Shown: positions 17,910 through 27,819 of the stretch, piece after piece
Numbering within the stretch: the first letter of the stretch is position 1
Layout of the letters: each line of letters opens with the position of its first letter
Assembly: GCF_035627495.1 (NCBI RefSeq)
Contig: NZ_DASPLO010000161.1
Span: 1 to 64,000 of the forward strand
Length of the DNA: 64,000 nt
Source: Methylocaldum sp035627495
GTDB taxonomy: Bacteria; Pseudomonadota; Gammaproteobacteria; Methylococcales; Methylococcaceae
Direction of reading: 5' to 3'
Made by a program: the position numbers and the translations under genes
The notes under the pieces: generated by a model
The model's database searches: none
Told to the model about the DNA's origin: nothing
The model's input: only the letters and a program-made list of their open reading frames with translations

Positions 17910-18467
17910 ATGCAAAGCGTAATGGAGCATCTTTTTTCCCAGATCATACAATCTCTTGGAGAGGACGTTACCCGTGAGGGATTGATGGATACGCCCAAGC
18001 GGGCGGCAGCGGCTTTTCGCTTTCTCAATAGCGGCTACAATCAGCGCCTCGAGCGTGTTCTCAATAATGCCATCTTCGAGGCGGATACCGAGGACATGGT
18101 GATCGTAAAAGATATCGAACTATATTCATTGTGCGAACACCACCTTCTGCCTTTCATCGGTAAGTGCCATGTGGCTTATCTGCCTCAAGGAAAGGTGATC
18201 GGACTTTCCAAAATTGCTCGTATTGTGGAGATGTACGCTCGTCGTCTTCAGATCCAAGAGCGGTTGACCAAACAAATTGCGGACGCCCTCCAGACGGCAA
18301 TTAATCCGGCGGGCGTTGCCGTGGTGATCGAAGCTAAGCATCTGTGCATGATGATGCGAGGTGTGGAGAAGCAAAACTCGGTTATGACTACTTCATCCAT
18401 GCTGGGTTTATTCCGTAAGCAAATCAGTACTCGCTCGGAGTTTCTCAATCTCATCAATCGAAAATAG
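17910..18467 (+). CDS. folE: GTP cyclohydrolase I FolE
   Basis: A 185-residue enzyme that converts GTP to dihydroneopterin triphosphate, the first step of folate synthesis. The zinc and active-site residues are in SLCEHHLLPFIGKCHVAY and in KHLCMMMRGVEKQNSVM. In-frame TTG and GTG codons lie at 17895 and 17898, but GGTGA at 17897-17901 is well placed for ATG 17910, which also gives the normal family start. Confidence 0.97.
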   Translation: MQSVMEHLFSQIIQSLGEDVTREGLMDTPKRAAAAFRFLNSGYNQRLERVLNNAIFEADTEDMVIVKDIELYSLCEHHLLPFIGKCHVAYLPQGKVIGLSKIARIVEMYARRLQIQERLTKQIADALQTAINPAGVAVVIEAKHLCMMMRGVEKQNSVMTTSSMLGLFRKQISTRSEFLNLINRK

Positions 18468-18484
18468 ACCAGGGATTTCATTCC

Positions 18485-19477
18485 GTGGCAGAAACAGGAA
18501 AATCCCGCCGTTGGGGTGTGCTTCTAGTTAACCTAGGTACGCCCGAGGCCCCGACTACGGCCGCGGTTAGGCGGTATTTGAGCGAGTTCCTCTGGGACTC
18601 GCGGGTCGTGGAAATACCGAGGCCGATTTGGTGGATGATCCTCCGTGGTGTGGTTCTGCGGGTGCGCCCATCGAAGTCGGCACGAGCCTATCGTTCGATT
18701 TGGACTGACAGGGGCTCCCCTTTAATGGTGTTCAGCACGGATTTGACTCGTGCGGTGCAAGCCGAGGTTTCGGCGAGAACCGGGGGACAGGCTGTCGTAG
18801 AAATTGCAATGCGTTACGGAAAGCCCGGAATTCGGGAGAAGCTGGACGAGTTGAAGAGCGCCGGGGTCGATGGAATTCTAATTTTGCCGTTGTATCCCCA
18901 GTATTCGTCGCCAAGTACTGGAACAGTATTTGATGCGGTTGCCTCGGTTTTGAAAAGTTGGCGACATGTTCCGGAGATAAGATTCGTTAGCGACTATCAT
19001 GACTATCCGGCTTATATTCGGGCTGCGGCGAAACGAATCGAATATTTCTGGCGTGATAATGGCCGAAGTGAATTTTTGCTGATCTCATTCCACGGTTTAC
19101 CGGAACGAAGCCGCGTCTTAGGCGATCCCTACTATGAACAATGCCATACGACCGCCAAGCTAATCGCGGATGAATTGCAGCTTTCGAATGATGCTTGGCA
19201 ACTGGTTTTTCAGTCTCGATTTGGGCTAGGGCGCTGGTTGCAGCCTTATTGCATCGATGTGCTAAAGTCCTTGCCGCAAAGGGGATTTAGAGAGGTTGAT
19301 GTGGCTTGCCCGGGATTTGCCGTCGATTGTTTGGAAACCCTGGAGGAGATTGGGATCACCAACAAAGAGGTTTTTAAAGAAGCTGGAGGCAGCCAATACC
19401 GATTAATCCCCGCCCTAAACGATAGTCCGGAGCATGCTCGCGTTTTGGCTGATTTGATAATTAAGCATCTTGTGTAA
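18485..19477 (+). CDS. hemH: Ferrochelatase HemH
   Basis: A 330-residue enzyme that inserts ferrous iron into protoporphyrin IX at the inner membrane, the last step of heme synthesis. Typical blocks are LLVNLGTPEAPT at the start, LPLYPQYSSPSTGT, the catalytic-histidine block LISFHGLPERS, and SRFGLGRWLQPY. The start is GTG, 17 bp after folE, so the two are likely cotranscribed. It converges with the HDOD gene, with 11 bp between stops. Confidence 0.97.
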   Translation: MAETGKSRRWGVLLVNLGTPEAPTTAAVRRYLSEFLWDSRVVEIPRPIWWMILRGVVLRVRPSKSARAYRSIWTDRGSPLMVFSTDLTRAVQAEVSARTGGQAVVEIAMRYGKPGIREKLDELKSAGVDGILILPLYPQYSSPSTGTVFDAVASVLKSWRHVPEIRFVSDYHDYPAYIRAAAKRIEYFWRDNGRSEFLLISFHGLPERSRVLGDPYYEQCHTTAKLIADELQLSNDAWQLVFQSRFGLGRWLQPYCIDVLKSLPQRGFREVDVACPGFAVDCLETLEEIGITNKEVFKEAGGSQYRLIPALNDSPEHARVLADLIIKHLV

Positions 19478-19488
19478 AAGGCGGTGGC

Positions 19489-20355
19489 TTAACCCGGGTA
19501 AATAAGCTTGAAAACTTCGTTGAATTGTTCGTTGACTTGCGGGATTAGTTCATTTAGCTCAGTTACGTCAATGCCGATAAGGTTCCATTTGGCAATATCG
19601 GTCGCTGGCGCATCGTCCGATATACCGCAGTTAAAATAATGTGAATAGACAAAAGATTGCGACTGAGCGACCAGGGCGGTTTCGCGACTGAATACCGTGG
19701 CGTTTTCTGGTGTGTCATGATGTTCGATGGTTACGGCGATGATCTCCGGCAGTCGCCATAGCCGAGCCAACTCGGCCCCGACCTGGTAATGGTCGAATCC
19801 GATAATCCGTCTTTCTCCTTCATGGTAATTTATATTTTCGGATCGTGCCAGGAGTGCCGCGGCACGGGCCAATTCCGGAAGGCGATGATAAACGATTAGT
19901 CGCCCTATTTCATGTAGTAGCCCACAAAGAAATACTGCTTGCAGACGTTCGCCATTTGGGTAGAAACTCGCGAGTAATTTGGCTGTTAGTGCGCAGCGCA
20001 CGCTCATGCTCCAAAATTCTCTCATTGTCATTAAGCTATTGGTGAAGGACGAAAATTTATCGACCACTAGCGTAGTTAATACCAAGTCCCGAATTTCCTG
20101 AACGCCGATAATATTTACTGCATGGTGGATAGATGTGACTTTAGATGGGATTCCGTAAAAGGCGCTATTGACGATTCTTAGCAGCCTTGCGGAGAGGCCC
20201 GGATCGCTTTCAATCAGCGCGCCGGCATCGTGCAAGTTTGCCTCTGGATTCTCAAGCACTTCATTGAGTCTCAAAAATAATTCAGGGGGAGAGGCTAAGT
20301 GCACGTTTCCGGTCAGGATTACGCGGATACTAAGCGGGGTAGAGGCGTATTGCAT
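19489..20355 (-). CDS. HDOD-domain signalling protein
   Basis: A 288-residue protein made almost wholly of an HDOD domain (about residues 10-210), a relative of HD phosphohydrolases that lacks some metal ligands and is thought to act in signalling. Seen are LIESDPGLSARLLRIVNSAFYG, VTSIHHAVNIIGVQEIRDL and LLHEIGRLI, then VGAELARLWRLPEII and EHHDTP. A TTG codon 27 bases upstream is in frame, but ATG at 20355 gives the normal family start. It is divergent from the REC-GGDEF-EAL gene across a 173-bp AT-rich gap, where a shared control region is likely but no clear box was found. Confidence 0.88.
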   Translation of the reverse strand: MQYASTPLSIRVILTGNVHLASPPELFLRLNEVLENPEANLHDAGALIESDPGLSARLLRIVNSAFYGIPSKVTSIHHAVNIIGVQEIRDLVLTTLVVDKFSSFTNSLMTMREFWSMSVRCALTAKLLASFYPNGERLQAVFLCGLLHEIGRLIVYHRLPELARAAALLARSENINYHEGERRIIGFDHYQVGAELARLWRLPEIIAVTIEHHDTPENATVFSRETALVAQSQSFVYSHYFNCGISDDAPATDIAKWNLIGIDVTELNELIPQVNEQFNEVFKLIYPG

Positions 20356-20528
20356 GGTTTTAGCTCTTGGCGTGCATACCAAACGCTATTCTGCCTTTAA
20401 TTTAATTTGACTGATACGCTAATAAATGGCATCTATATTTATCTTAGCTCAAGGAAGATTTTATACGTGATACGAGTGGCGATTGAATCTTTTATCATAA
20501 CTAAGCTTCGTGCTTTTGATTGGATGCC

Positions 20529-22367
20529 ATGACGCCAACTAACCAGCTCGGCGAAAAGTTAATTATTATCGGTGAGCATAACGAGCGTCACCGTGCCCAA
20601 GTCGAGTTAATTCTGTCAGAAGCCGGCTTCCTGAATTTCGTATCCGTCTCTAATGGAAGAGAAGTCCTTGAACAGCTGAGAAAATTCCAGCGGAGCCTCG
20701 AAGATGTTGGTCTCATTATTCTAAATAGCAACCTCCCTGAATGTCAGATTGACGAGTTCTGTTTATCTTTTTCCTCAATAGATGAGGGAGTTGGCATCCC
20801 CGCCATTATCTTCACTGAAGAATCGACTGAAATGGACAGCAAGCAGGTGCTCCGTCTCGCTCAATTGAGCAGGCAAGGCATCAGCCTGATTACTAAGCCT
20901 ATCCGCGGTCGCGATTTTATCCCCTTGGTAAATATGAGTTTGATACTCAGAAACGAGCGTCACCTGAGACGCAGCCAGGAGGAGCAACTATTAAATGAAC
21001 TCTCCGAGCGCAAAATCATGGAGGCCCGTTTCAAATATCTCGTGGCCCATGATGAACTAACCGGCCTCGCGAATCGCCGCAGCCTGGAGAAGAAACTTCA
21101 GCTGGCCATACACCGATGCCGGAATTTCGATCAGGAAGGTGCCTTGCTGTACCTGGATCTGGATCGGTTCAATATGATCAATGATCTTGAGGGTCACGAA
21201 ACCGGTGATCGTCTGTTAGTGGAGACGGTCAGCCTGCTGCATGGCACTCTCGATTTGGATCACATCGCAGCCCGGATTGGAGCTGACGAGTTCTGTATTT
21301 TTTTGGAAAACGTAAAGCAGCAGGAGGCATTGGTTATTGCTGAACGGCTTCGCCAAGCCTTGGATGGTTTCCGCTTTGTCACTGGACAAGACAGTTATCA
21401 TATCTCGGCCAGTATCGGTATTGCTCTACTCGAATCGCGAAGGATGGTGAGTCATCCGAGTGTATTGATTGCCGAGGCGCATCAAGCTTGTTACGCAGCG
21501 AAAGCGAACGGGCGTAATATGGTGCAGTTGTACAACGATAAAGACACGCAGGCTTGCACGCGTCGAAGCGATATATTGTGGGTCCCGTTGATTCGTGAAG
21601 CCTTGATGGAAAACCGGTTTTTTCTGGTTTTTCAGCCGGTTGTCAGGGTTAAGGACGGTGCCATCACACACTATGAAGTCCTGATCCGAATGAGGGGTAA
21701 GCGTTCGGATATATTCTCGCCGGGTGAGTTCATCCCGGTCGCCGAACGTATGGGCTTAATTCACCATATTGATCTTTGGGTGGTAGAGAAATCGATAGAT
21801 TTTCTGGCTTCACTGCCGGAAAACCTATCGCATATCAGCCTAACGATAAATTTGTCGGGTGTTGCGTTTCAGGATCAATCCCTGTTACCCCTAATTAAGC
21901 AAAAACTGGAAATAACATGGATATCCGCGTCTCGGCTCGCATTCGAGATCACCGAAACGGCAACCGTCGCGAATTATCAGCAAACTCGGGAAATGATTGC
22001 ACGCATAAGGGCGTTGGGGTGCCATTTCGCCTTAGATGATTTTGGTGCGGGCTTTAGTTCTTTCGATTACATCAAGAAGTTTCCAGTAGATTACTTGAAG
22101 ATTGACGGACAGTTCATTAAAAATCTGCTTCATGATGAAACAGATAGGGTGCTTGTCAAGGCAATGATCGATATCGCCCGCAAGCTAGGGAAAAAGACCA
22201 TCGCCGAATACGTCGAAAGCCCGAAGGTTCTTTATCTTTTGAAAACACTCGGTGTAGATTATGTACAAGGTTATCTAATCGGTAAGCCGGAACCCCATCT
22301 GCTCGACAAAACAGCAATCTCCATCGACGATATCGCCAGTTCCGTACAGTCGACCCAAGCCGCCTAA
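20529..22367 (+). CDS. Response-regulator-like GGDEF-EAL protein (cyclic di-GMP turnover)
   Basis: A 612-residue three-domain protein. Residues 10-125 form a receiver domain with the conserved Lys (LITKP), but the phosphate-accepting Asp is Asn66 (IILNSNLPE), so it is probably not phosphorylated. The GGDEF domain (about 155-320) has GADEF in place of GGDEF and may be weak or inactive. The EAL domain (about 345-595) has EVL at the signature, and DDFGAGFSSF, YLKIDGQFI and IAEYVES are all present, so phosphodiesterase activity is likely. ATG 20529 is chosen over the TTG at 20520. Confidence 0.9.
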   Translation: MTPTNQLGEKLIIIGEHNERHRAQVELILSEAGFLNFVSVSNGREVLEQLRKFQRSLEDVGLIILNSNLPECQIDEFCLSFSSIDEGVGIPAIIFTEESTEMDSKQVLRLAQLSRQGISLITKPIRGRDFIPLVNMSLILRNERHLRRSQEEQLLNELSERKIMEARFKYLVAHDELTGLANRRSLEKKLQLAIHRCRNFDQEGALLYLDLDRFNMINDLEGHETGDRLLVETVSLLHGTLDLDHIAARIGADEFCIFLENVKQQEALVIAERLRQALDGFRFVTGQDSYHISASIGIALLESRRMVSHPSVLIAEAHQACYAAKANGRNMVQLYNDKDTQACTRRSDILWVPLIREALMENRFFLVFQPVVRVKDGAITHYEVLIRMRGKRSDIFSPGEFIPVAERMGLIHHIDLWVVEKSIDFLASLPENLSHISLTINLSGVAFQDQSLLPLIKQKLEITWISASRLAFEITETATVANYQQTREMIARIRALGCHFALDDFGAGFSSFDYIKKFPVDYLKIDGQFIKNLLHDETDRVLVKAMIDIARKLGKKTIAEYVESPKVLYLLKTLGVDYVQGYLIGKPEPHLLDKTAISIDDIASSVQSTQAA

Positions 22368-22432
22368 TCGAAGTTGCCGTTTAAATTTACGGTCCTTTTG
22401 CTTAGCCCTGACGGGCGTTATTCCTTTATCCC

Positions 22433-24766
22433 ATGCAAAATACCAGACGCGGCAAGACATCGCGTAAAAACCGATCACCCATCCTGTCTTTCCTGAACGC
22501 GTCGTTCCGACGCATCTTGCTGTATCTGTCTCCGTTTGTCATTGCGATCGCTGTCGGTTATCTGGCGTATGAGGACTACATCGTCCGTCAACAATTCGAA
22601 GGAAAGCGCTGGGCTTTGCCTGCCCGTGTCTACGCCAGTCCGGTCGAGTTGTTCGCCGGTTACGAATTGGATGCCGGTCGGCTTGAATGGTTGCTAGAGC
22701 AGCTGAAATACAGAAGCGACCCGGGCTTGTCGTCGCAAGGAACTTATTTTAGGAAAGGCGATGTCTTTGTCCTAAAGACACGCGACTTTCGATTTTGGGA
22801 TAAAGTGGAGGCTTCTCGGCACATACAGGTGCGATTCGATGTTGGACAAATAAGCTCGGTCACTGACTCTGAAGAATCCAAGCCGCTGGCGCTACTTCGT
22901 TTAGATCCAGTCCAGATCGGCACTTTCTACCCCGCTTTGAAAGAAGACCGTGTCCTGATCAAGCTCGGTCAGGCACCGGAGCTTCTTTTAAAGGCGTTAT
23001 TTTCTGTAGAAGACCGGGATTTTTACGAGCATTTCGGAATATCGCCTCGGGGCATTCTTCGTGCGATGTGGGCTAACATTCGCGCCGGGGGAATCGTGCA
23101 AGGCGGCAGCACCTTAACTCAGCAGCTTGTGAAAAACTTTTTTCTAAGTTCTGAACGCACATGGTGGCGCAAGCTCAACGAGTTGGTCATGGCTTTGGTG
23201 TTGGAGGCGCGTTATTCGAAGGACGAAATCCTGGAAGCCTATCTTAATGAAATTTACCTTGGTCAGGACGGCGCCCGAGCAATACACGGATTCGGTTTGG
23301 CGAGCCAGTATTATTTCAGCCGATCGCTGGAAGAGTTGGAGCTGCATCATGTTGCTCTGTTGGTTTCTCTAGTACGGGGACCTTCGTATTACGACCCTTT
23401 TAGATGGCCCGCCAAAGCAAAGAAACGCAGGGACTTGGTGTTGGACGAAATGGTTGAACAGGGGCAAATTCCACGGGGTCAAGCCGACGAGTCTAAGGCT
23501 AAGCCTCTGGACGTCGTAAAAAATCCGCATCAAGCAATCAGCCGTTATCCTGCATTTTTGGATCTGATCAAGCGCCAGTTGCAGCAAGAATATCGTCCGG
23601 AGGACCTGACGTCGGAAGGACTCCGGCTTTTCACTACACTGGACGTATTTGCGCAGCATTACCTCGAGTCCGCAGTCGAGACTACGTTAAGAAAACTTGA
23701 CAGGCAAACTCGGACGACTCAGTTGGAAACCGCCGCAGTGATCACTCGCCGGGCTACCGGGGAAGTCGCCGCTTTGATGGGGTCTAGAGATCCGCAGGAT
23801 TCCGGGTTTAATCGCGCGTTGGATGCCCAACGCCAGATAGGCTCGCTGTACAAACCAGTTGTTTATTTGACTGCGTTAGAGGACCCACAACGGTACACGC
23901 TGATGTCGCCGCTACAAGACAGTGAGATTCGCATAAAGAATCCCGGGGGAGGGCCGTGGGCACCGAAAAACTACGATAATCAAGAGCATGGCATAGTTCC
24001 TTTGCACAAGGCCTTGGCCCACTCCTTTAACCTCGCGACGGTCCATTTAGGCATGGATGTGGGCGTTGCCAGTACCGCGGAAACCTTGCGTAAGCTGGGT
24101 GTTGAAAAATCGGTGGAACTCGTTCCGTCGCTTTTGCTGGGAACCGCCACGTTAACGCCGTTTGAAGTCGCCCAAATGTATCAAACCTTAGCTAGCGACG
24201 GCTTTGTGGTTCCATTACGGGCTATTCAGGCGGTCGTTTCACAAGAGGGAAAAACCTTGCAACGCTATGGCCTTAGTGTTCGGCAATCGATAGATTCTGC
24301 TGCGGTCTATTTGGTCGACACGATCCTGCAGGAAGTCATGCGAGACGGTACCGGAAAACCCGCCTATGCCTATTTGCCTTCCCATTTCGATACCGCGGGA
24401 AAAACAGGAACGACCAACGACCTTAGGGATAGCTGGTTCGCGGGATTCACCGGAGATTACCTGGGGGTAGTGTGGGTTGGGCGTGACGATAACCAGCCGG
24501 CTAAGCTAACCGGAGCCCAGGGAGCGTTACCGGTTTGGGCATCTACTATGGGAAAAGTGAGCAGGGAGTCACTTGAATTGGAGCCGCCCGAAAACGTCGA
24601 ATTGGTTTGGATAGATCGTGTAAGCGGTTTACGGTCGGATGAGAATTGTGCCACGGCAATCCGATATCCGTTTATTGCTGGCTCCGCCCCCACGGCGGTG
24701 TCTTCTTGTGGTCAGTTGTCAAATCCAACGGAAAGAGTCGATTCCTGGTTTAGGCGTTTATTTTAG
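22433..24766 (+). CDS. mrcB: Penicillin-binding protein 1B (bifunctional peptidoglycan synthase)
   Basis: A 777-residue class A PBP. A basic N-terminus is followed by one span (about 28-47) and a UB2H-like domain (about 65-165, starting ARVYASPVELF). The glycosyltransferase (GT51) has Glu193 in SVEDRDFYEHFG and GGSTLTQQLVKN. The transpeptidase has SLYK (Ser471, Lys474), SFN near 531 and KTGTT near 648. It polymerises and cross-links peptidoglycan in the periplasm. The UB2H domain marks it as PBP1b, which pairs with an LpoB-type activator. Its stop overlaps the fimV stop on the other strand. Confidence 0.95.
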   Translation: MQNTRRGKTSRKNRSPILSFLNASFRRILLYLSPFVIAIAVGYLAYEDYIVRQQFEGKRWALPARVYASPVELFAGYELDAGRLEWLLEQLKYRSDPGLSSQGTYFRKGDVFVLKTRDFRFWDKVEASRHIQVRFDVGQISSVTDSEESKPLALLRLDPVQIGTFYPALKEDRVLIKLGQAPELLLKALFSVEDRDFYEHFGISPRGILRAMWANIRAGGIVQGGSTLTQQLVKNFFLSSERTWWRKLNELVMALVLEARYSKDEILEAYLNEIYLGQDGARAIHGFGLASQYYFSRSLEELELHHVALLVSLVRGPSYYDPFRWPAKAKKRRDLVLDEMVEQGQIPRGQADESKAKPLDVVKNPHQAISRYPAFLDLIKRQLQQEYRPEDLTSEGLRLFTTLDVFAQHYLESAVETTLRKLDRQTRTTQLETAAVITRRATGEVAALMGSRDPQDSGFNRALDAQRQIGSLYKPVVYLTALEDPQRYTLMSPLQDSEIRIKNPGGGPWAPKNYDNQEHGIVPLHKALAHSFNLATVHLGMDVGVASTAETLRKLGVEKSVELVPSLLLGTATLTPFEVAQMYQTLASDGFVVPLRAIQAVVSQEGKTLQRYGLSVRQSIDSAAVYLVDTILQEVMRDGTGKPAYAYLPSHFDTAGKTGTTNDLRDSWFAGFTGDYLGVVWVGRDDNQPAKLTGAQGALPVWASTMGKVSRESLELEPPENVELVWIDRVSGLRSDENCATAIRYPFIAGSAPTAVSSCGQLSNPTERVDSWFRRLF

Positions 24767-27738
24767 ATGCGGCCGCCGGGGCTAGCGATAGGAGCCGGCT
24801 CCGGTCGCGCTTCCTGCGCGCTCAATTTGTCTATCAGCGCTTTTGCCTCCGTTTTCTGTTGCTCGTTTCCCATTTCCAGAACTTCCTCGAGTATTTCCAC
24901 CGCCGACTGTGTGTCCTCCATGTCCGCGTAAGCCTTGGCCAAATCTAGTTTAGTTTCCAACTGGTCCATATCGGTTAACGCAGAGTACTGATCCTCACCT
25001 TCGTCCGAGAGGTTTTCCAAAAGACTCGTGTCCAGTGTCTCGCTTTCGGCTTGGATAGGCGATACCAAGTCGAACTCGAAATCCGGTGTTTCGGTGTTTG
25101 AAGTTGGCGTGACGCTGCGCGGTTCTGATACTTCATCTTGCAGCAAGTCGTTTCTGCTCAACTCGCGCAAGATATCGTCTATGGATTGAGCGGCTTCTTG
25201 TTCCGGGTATTCATTTTGAGGACGAGAGTTCAGCTTGTCCGCATCAAAAGCAATCAGATTTTCAAGTTCCGGCAGCTCGTGCTCGGGTTCCGGTGTCGCG
25301 GGTTGAAAGTTCTCGACCTGAAAAGAATTAACATTGAAATCAGATATTTCATTGCTGGCAATCGACGTGGCAGTATCCGACTCAGACCTATCCTCGTGCC
25401 GTGCATTTCCCTCTAACTCGCGCAAGATCTCGTCTATGGTGTTACCTGATTCTTGCGGCGTGTATTCGCTTTGAGAATTAGACTCCGATTTACCGGAATC
25501 AAAGGCGATTAGATTTTCGAGTTCAGGTTGCTCATCTTCGGGTGTGACCTTGACGGTGGGAACGCTCTTACCCCGGAAAGAGTCAACGTCAAATTCCATT
25601 GTAGAGCGCTCGTCAGTCATCACCAGCGGTTCATCTGAACTTTGCGCATCAAGATTGAAATTCAGAGGAACGAGCTTTTCCTCGGTAGATGTGGACGTCT
25701 CTGCCACCTCGCTGTCGAAGCGCTTTAAATCCTCAATCAATTCGTCGGTGAGGTCGATGGAGCCCAGGATATTTCCTGGATTTGAACCAAAATCCAGAAT
25801 CGGACCGGAAGACGGCGACACGGCAAACAGCGGATTGTTGGGACACAATTCCCTTCCCATTTCAACCACTTTTTCCCATAACTCTGGCTCGTCATCCTTG
25901 TCTTGTGCCTTAAGTTCCTGGGCAAAACGCTCAAAGGCCTCTCGGTTCTCAGTGGCGTAATGGATTTCTAGGAGCTTAAGCTTGCACTCGTCTCGTTCCG
26001 GGTGCTGTTCTATGGCGTTCCGAATTAAATCCTCCGCTTGCTTGTAGCGGCCGTAAGCCAGATAAACATCGGCTTCCGAAATGGGATCAACTTCGTCGGA
26101 CTCGGCTCCTAAGGCATCAAAATCACTCGGTGTGAATTCGCTCAAAAAAGAGCTTTTTGCAGCGGCCGCCGGTTCTGAGATTGTGGAGTCGAACTTGGAT
26201 TCGACAACTTTGGTCTTTTGCAGGTTCTCTTTTTCGGTCGCAAGTAAGATGCTCTCGGTTTCTTCTATCATTGCCGCACGGCGGCGGGCGATCAGCCACG
26301 GTATCAGTGCCAGCAGCATCAGGCCTCCGGCAGTACCGAGATATGTCGGTTGATCGAAGAATTCGTCCAAGAAGCCCGGCTCCTCGGGTGGCGGAGAAAC
26401 AGGAACGGGTTTAGGCGGTGCGACCGTCGGCTTCGCCGTTGCAATAGTGGCGGGTTGGGCGGTTTCCGGGCTGGGTACTTGGGAGGGCTGCGCGTTCTCA
26501 GGCTGAGTGGGCGTCTCCTCTACCTGTGGTGTTTCCTGGTCGGGCGCTGTTTGAGCTGCTAACTGCTCCGGATGAGAGGGGGCTTTCTCCGAAGATGCCG
26601 TCGAAGGCTGTTGTGCCTGTGGTACCTGCAGAGTCGCAATTTGTTCGTTCTTGAGGGTTAGGAGACGATGCATCTCGTTCAGTTGCTGCTCAAGTTGAGT
26701 CAGGCGGGAACGGAGATCCTCGTTTTCCTGCTTAACTGTTTCTGCAACCTCAAGAGCGATATCGCCCTTGGACTTTCCGGCTCCATCCGTGGTCCCGGCT
26801 ACCGCTTCTTCGCCTTTGGTATCGGACGGGGCTAGCAATTTGAGCTGACCCTGCGCCGACTGCTGCGCAATCGCGGGTGCAGCCGCGGCTTCCGAGTTCT
26901 GCTTCTCTGTGTCGCGGTTCGCAAGCTTTCCGGTTCGGCGATTGTTTTGTTGATAAAGCTCGTCCCGTGCCTGTGCATTCGTGATTTGCAGAATGAACTC
27001 ACGATCCGGAATTCGCAAAGTTTCCCCGGCCTTTAAAGTGTCTGGGGTGTTCCCATAAAACGCCTGTGGATTGTGCCGGAAGAGGGCTATTACCATTTGT
27101 TCCTGCGTAATGCCGGGATCCTGGTTTACCAGTTTGGCGACTTCCCAAAGTGTGGTATCTCTTTTAACCGGTCCGTATTCGGAACCGTTAAATGGGGTTT
27201 TGGATTCAGACGGAGAGCGCCCGGTTGAACGCCGGGAATGGAACTCGCTCGGTGAAGATTGAGTCTCCGCTGTTCGCTCTGAACTGCGGGTCGGCCGCTC
27301 GAATACCGATGGAGAGGTAGGTTCGGCAATCGTTCGGTCGGAGAAAGTGGCCGGCGGATCCAGCAATACGGTGTATTCGCGGACCACACGCCCGCGGGGC
27401 CAGTTGACTTCTACCAAGAAACTTACGAACGGTTCATGCATGACATCGTTCGAACTGACCTCGATGATATAGCTACCGTCGGGTTTCTGAACAGCGGTGA
27501 ACTGCAATTTGGTGAGAAAAAAGTGCCGCTCTAACCCTGCCTTGGCGAAGGCATCGGGGGGGGCCAAAGAGATTTTGACATCCGCCAAGGAATCCGCGCC
27601 GGAGAGGACCAGCGGGATTTCGGCGTTGAGGGACTGGTTCAGAGCGGAACGTAGCTTGATGTCTCCAATACCTAGCGCGCTAGCTCCCATCGGGGCCAGC
27701 AGACTCATCATCGCCAAGGTTTTTGATAACTTACGCAC
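24763..27738 (-). CDS. fimV: FimV-type polar/pilus assembly protein with LysM and TPR-like C-domain
   Basis: A 991-residue inner-membrane protein. A signal peptide (MMSLLAPMGASALG) is followed by the FimV N-domain with GDIKLRSALNQSLNAEIPL and VEVNWPRGRVVREYTVLLDPP. A LysM-like peptidoglycan-binding domain is at about 190-250 (VKRDTTLWEVAKLV). Then come a coiled coil (about 325-370), a Pro/Gln/Glu-rich linker, one span near 475-490 followed by RRR, and an acidic cytoplasmic part of about 500 residues with a TPR-like repeat (DVYLAYGRYKQAEDLI) and the FimV C-domain (DLAKAYADMEDTQSAVEILEEVL). Two copies of an acidic block ending IDEILREL/IDDILREL are visible, so the acidic region has internal duplications. 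The family organises the cell pole, type IV pili and type II secretion. Confidence 0.93.
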   Translation of the reverse strand: MRKLSKTLAMMSLLAPMGASALGIGDIKLRSALNQSLNAEIPLVLSGADSLADVKISLAPPDAFAKAGLERHFFLTKLQFTAVQKPDGSYIIEVSSNDVMHEPFVSFLVEVNWPRGRVVREYTVLLDPPATFSDRTIAEPTSPSVFERPTRSSERTAETQSSPSEFHSRRSTGRSPSESKTPFNGSEYGPVKRDTTLWEVAKLVNQDPGITQEQMVIALFRHNPQAFYGNTPDTLKAGETLRIPDREFILQITNAQARDELYQQNNRRTGKLANRDTEKQNSEAAAAPAIAQQSAQGQLKLLAPSDTKGEEAVAGTTDGAGKSKGDIALEVAETVKQENEDLRSRLTQLEQQLNEMHRLLTLKNEQIATLQVPQAQQPSTASSEKAPSHPEQLAAQTAPDQETPQVEETPTQPENAQPSQVPSPETAQPATIATAKPTVAPPKPVPVSPPPEEPGFLDEFFDQPTYLGTAGGLMLLALIPWLIARRRAAMIEETESILLATEKENLQKTKVVESKFDSTISEPAAAAKSSFLSEFTPSDFDALGAESDEVDPISEADVYLAYGRYKQAEDLIRNAIEQHPERDECKLKLLEIHYATENREAFERFAQELKAQDKDDEPELWEKVVEMGRELCPNNPLFAVSPSSGPILDFGSNPGNILGSIDLTDELIEDLKRFDSEVAETSTSTEEKLVPLNFNLDAQSSDEPLVMTDERSTMEFDVDSFRGKSVPTVKVTPEDEQPELENLIAFDSGKSESNSQSEYTPQESGNTIDEILRELEGNARHEDRSESDTATSIASNEISDFNVNSFQVENFQPATPEPEHELPELENLIAFDADKLNSRPQNEYPEQEAAQSIDDILRELSRNDLLQDEVSEPRSVTPTSNTETPDFEFDLVSPIQAESETLDTSLLENLSDEGEDQYSALTDMDQLETKLDLAKAYADMEDTQSAVEILEEVLEMGNEQQKTEAKALIDKLSAQEARPEPAPIASPGGRI

Positions 27739-27819
27739 TATTTGCCGCTCCTTTGTCCAATCGCTCCCGACATTGACTGCATGGCGGGAGCTGCCTAGAT
27801 TGCTGAAGGAAAGCTTAGC

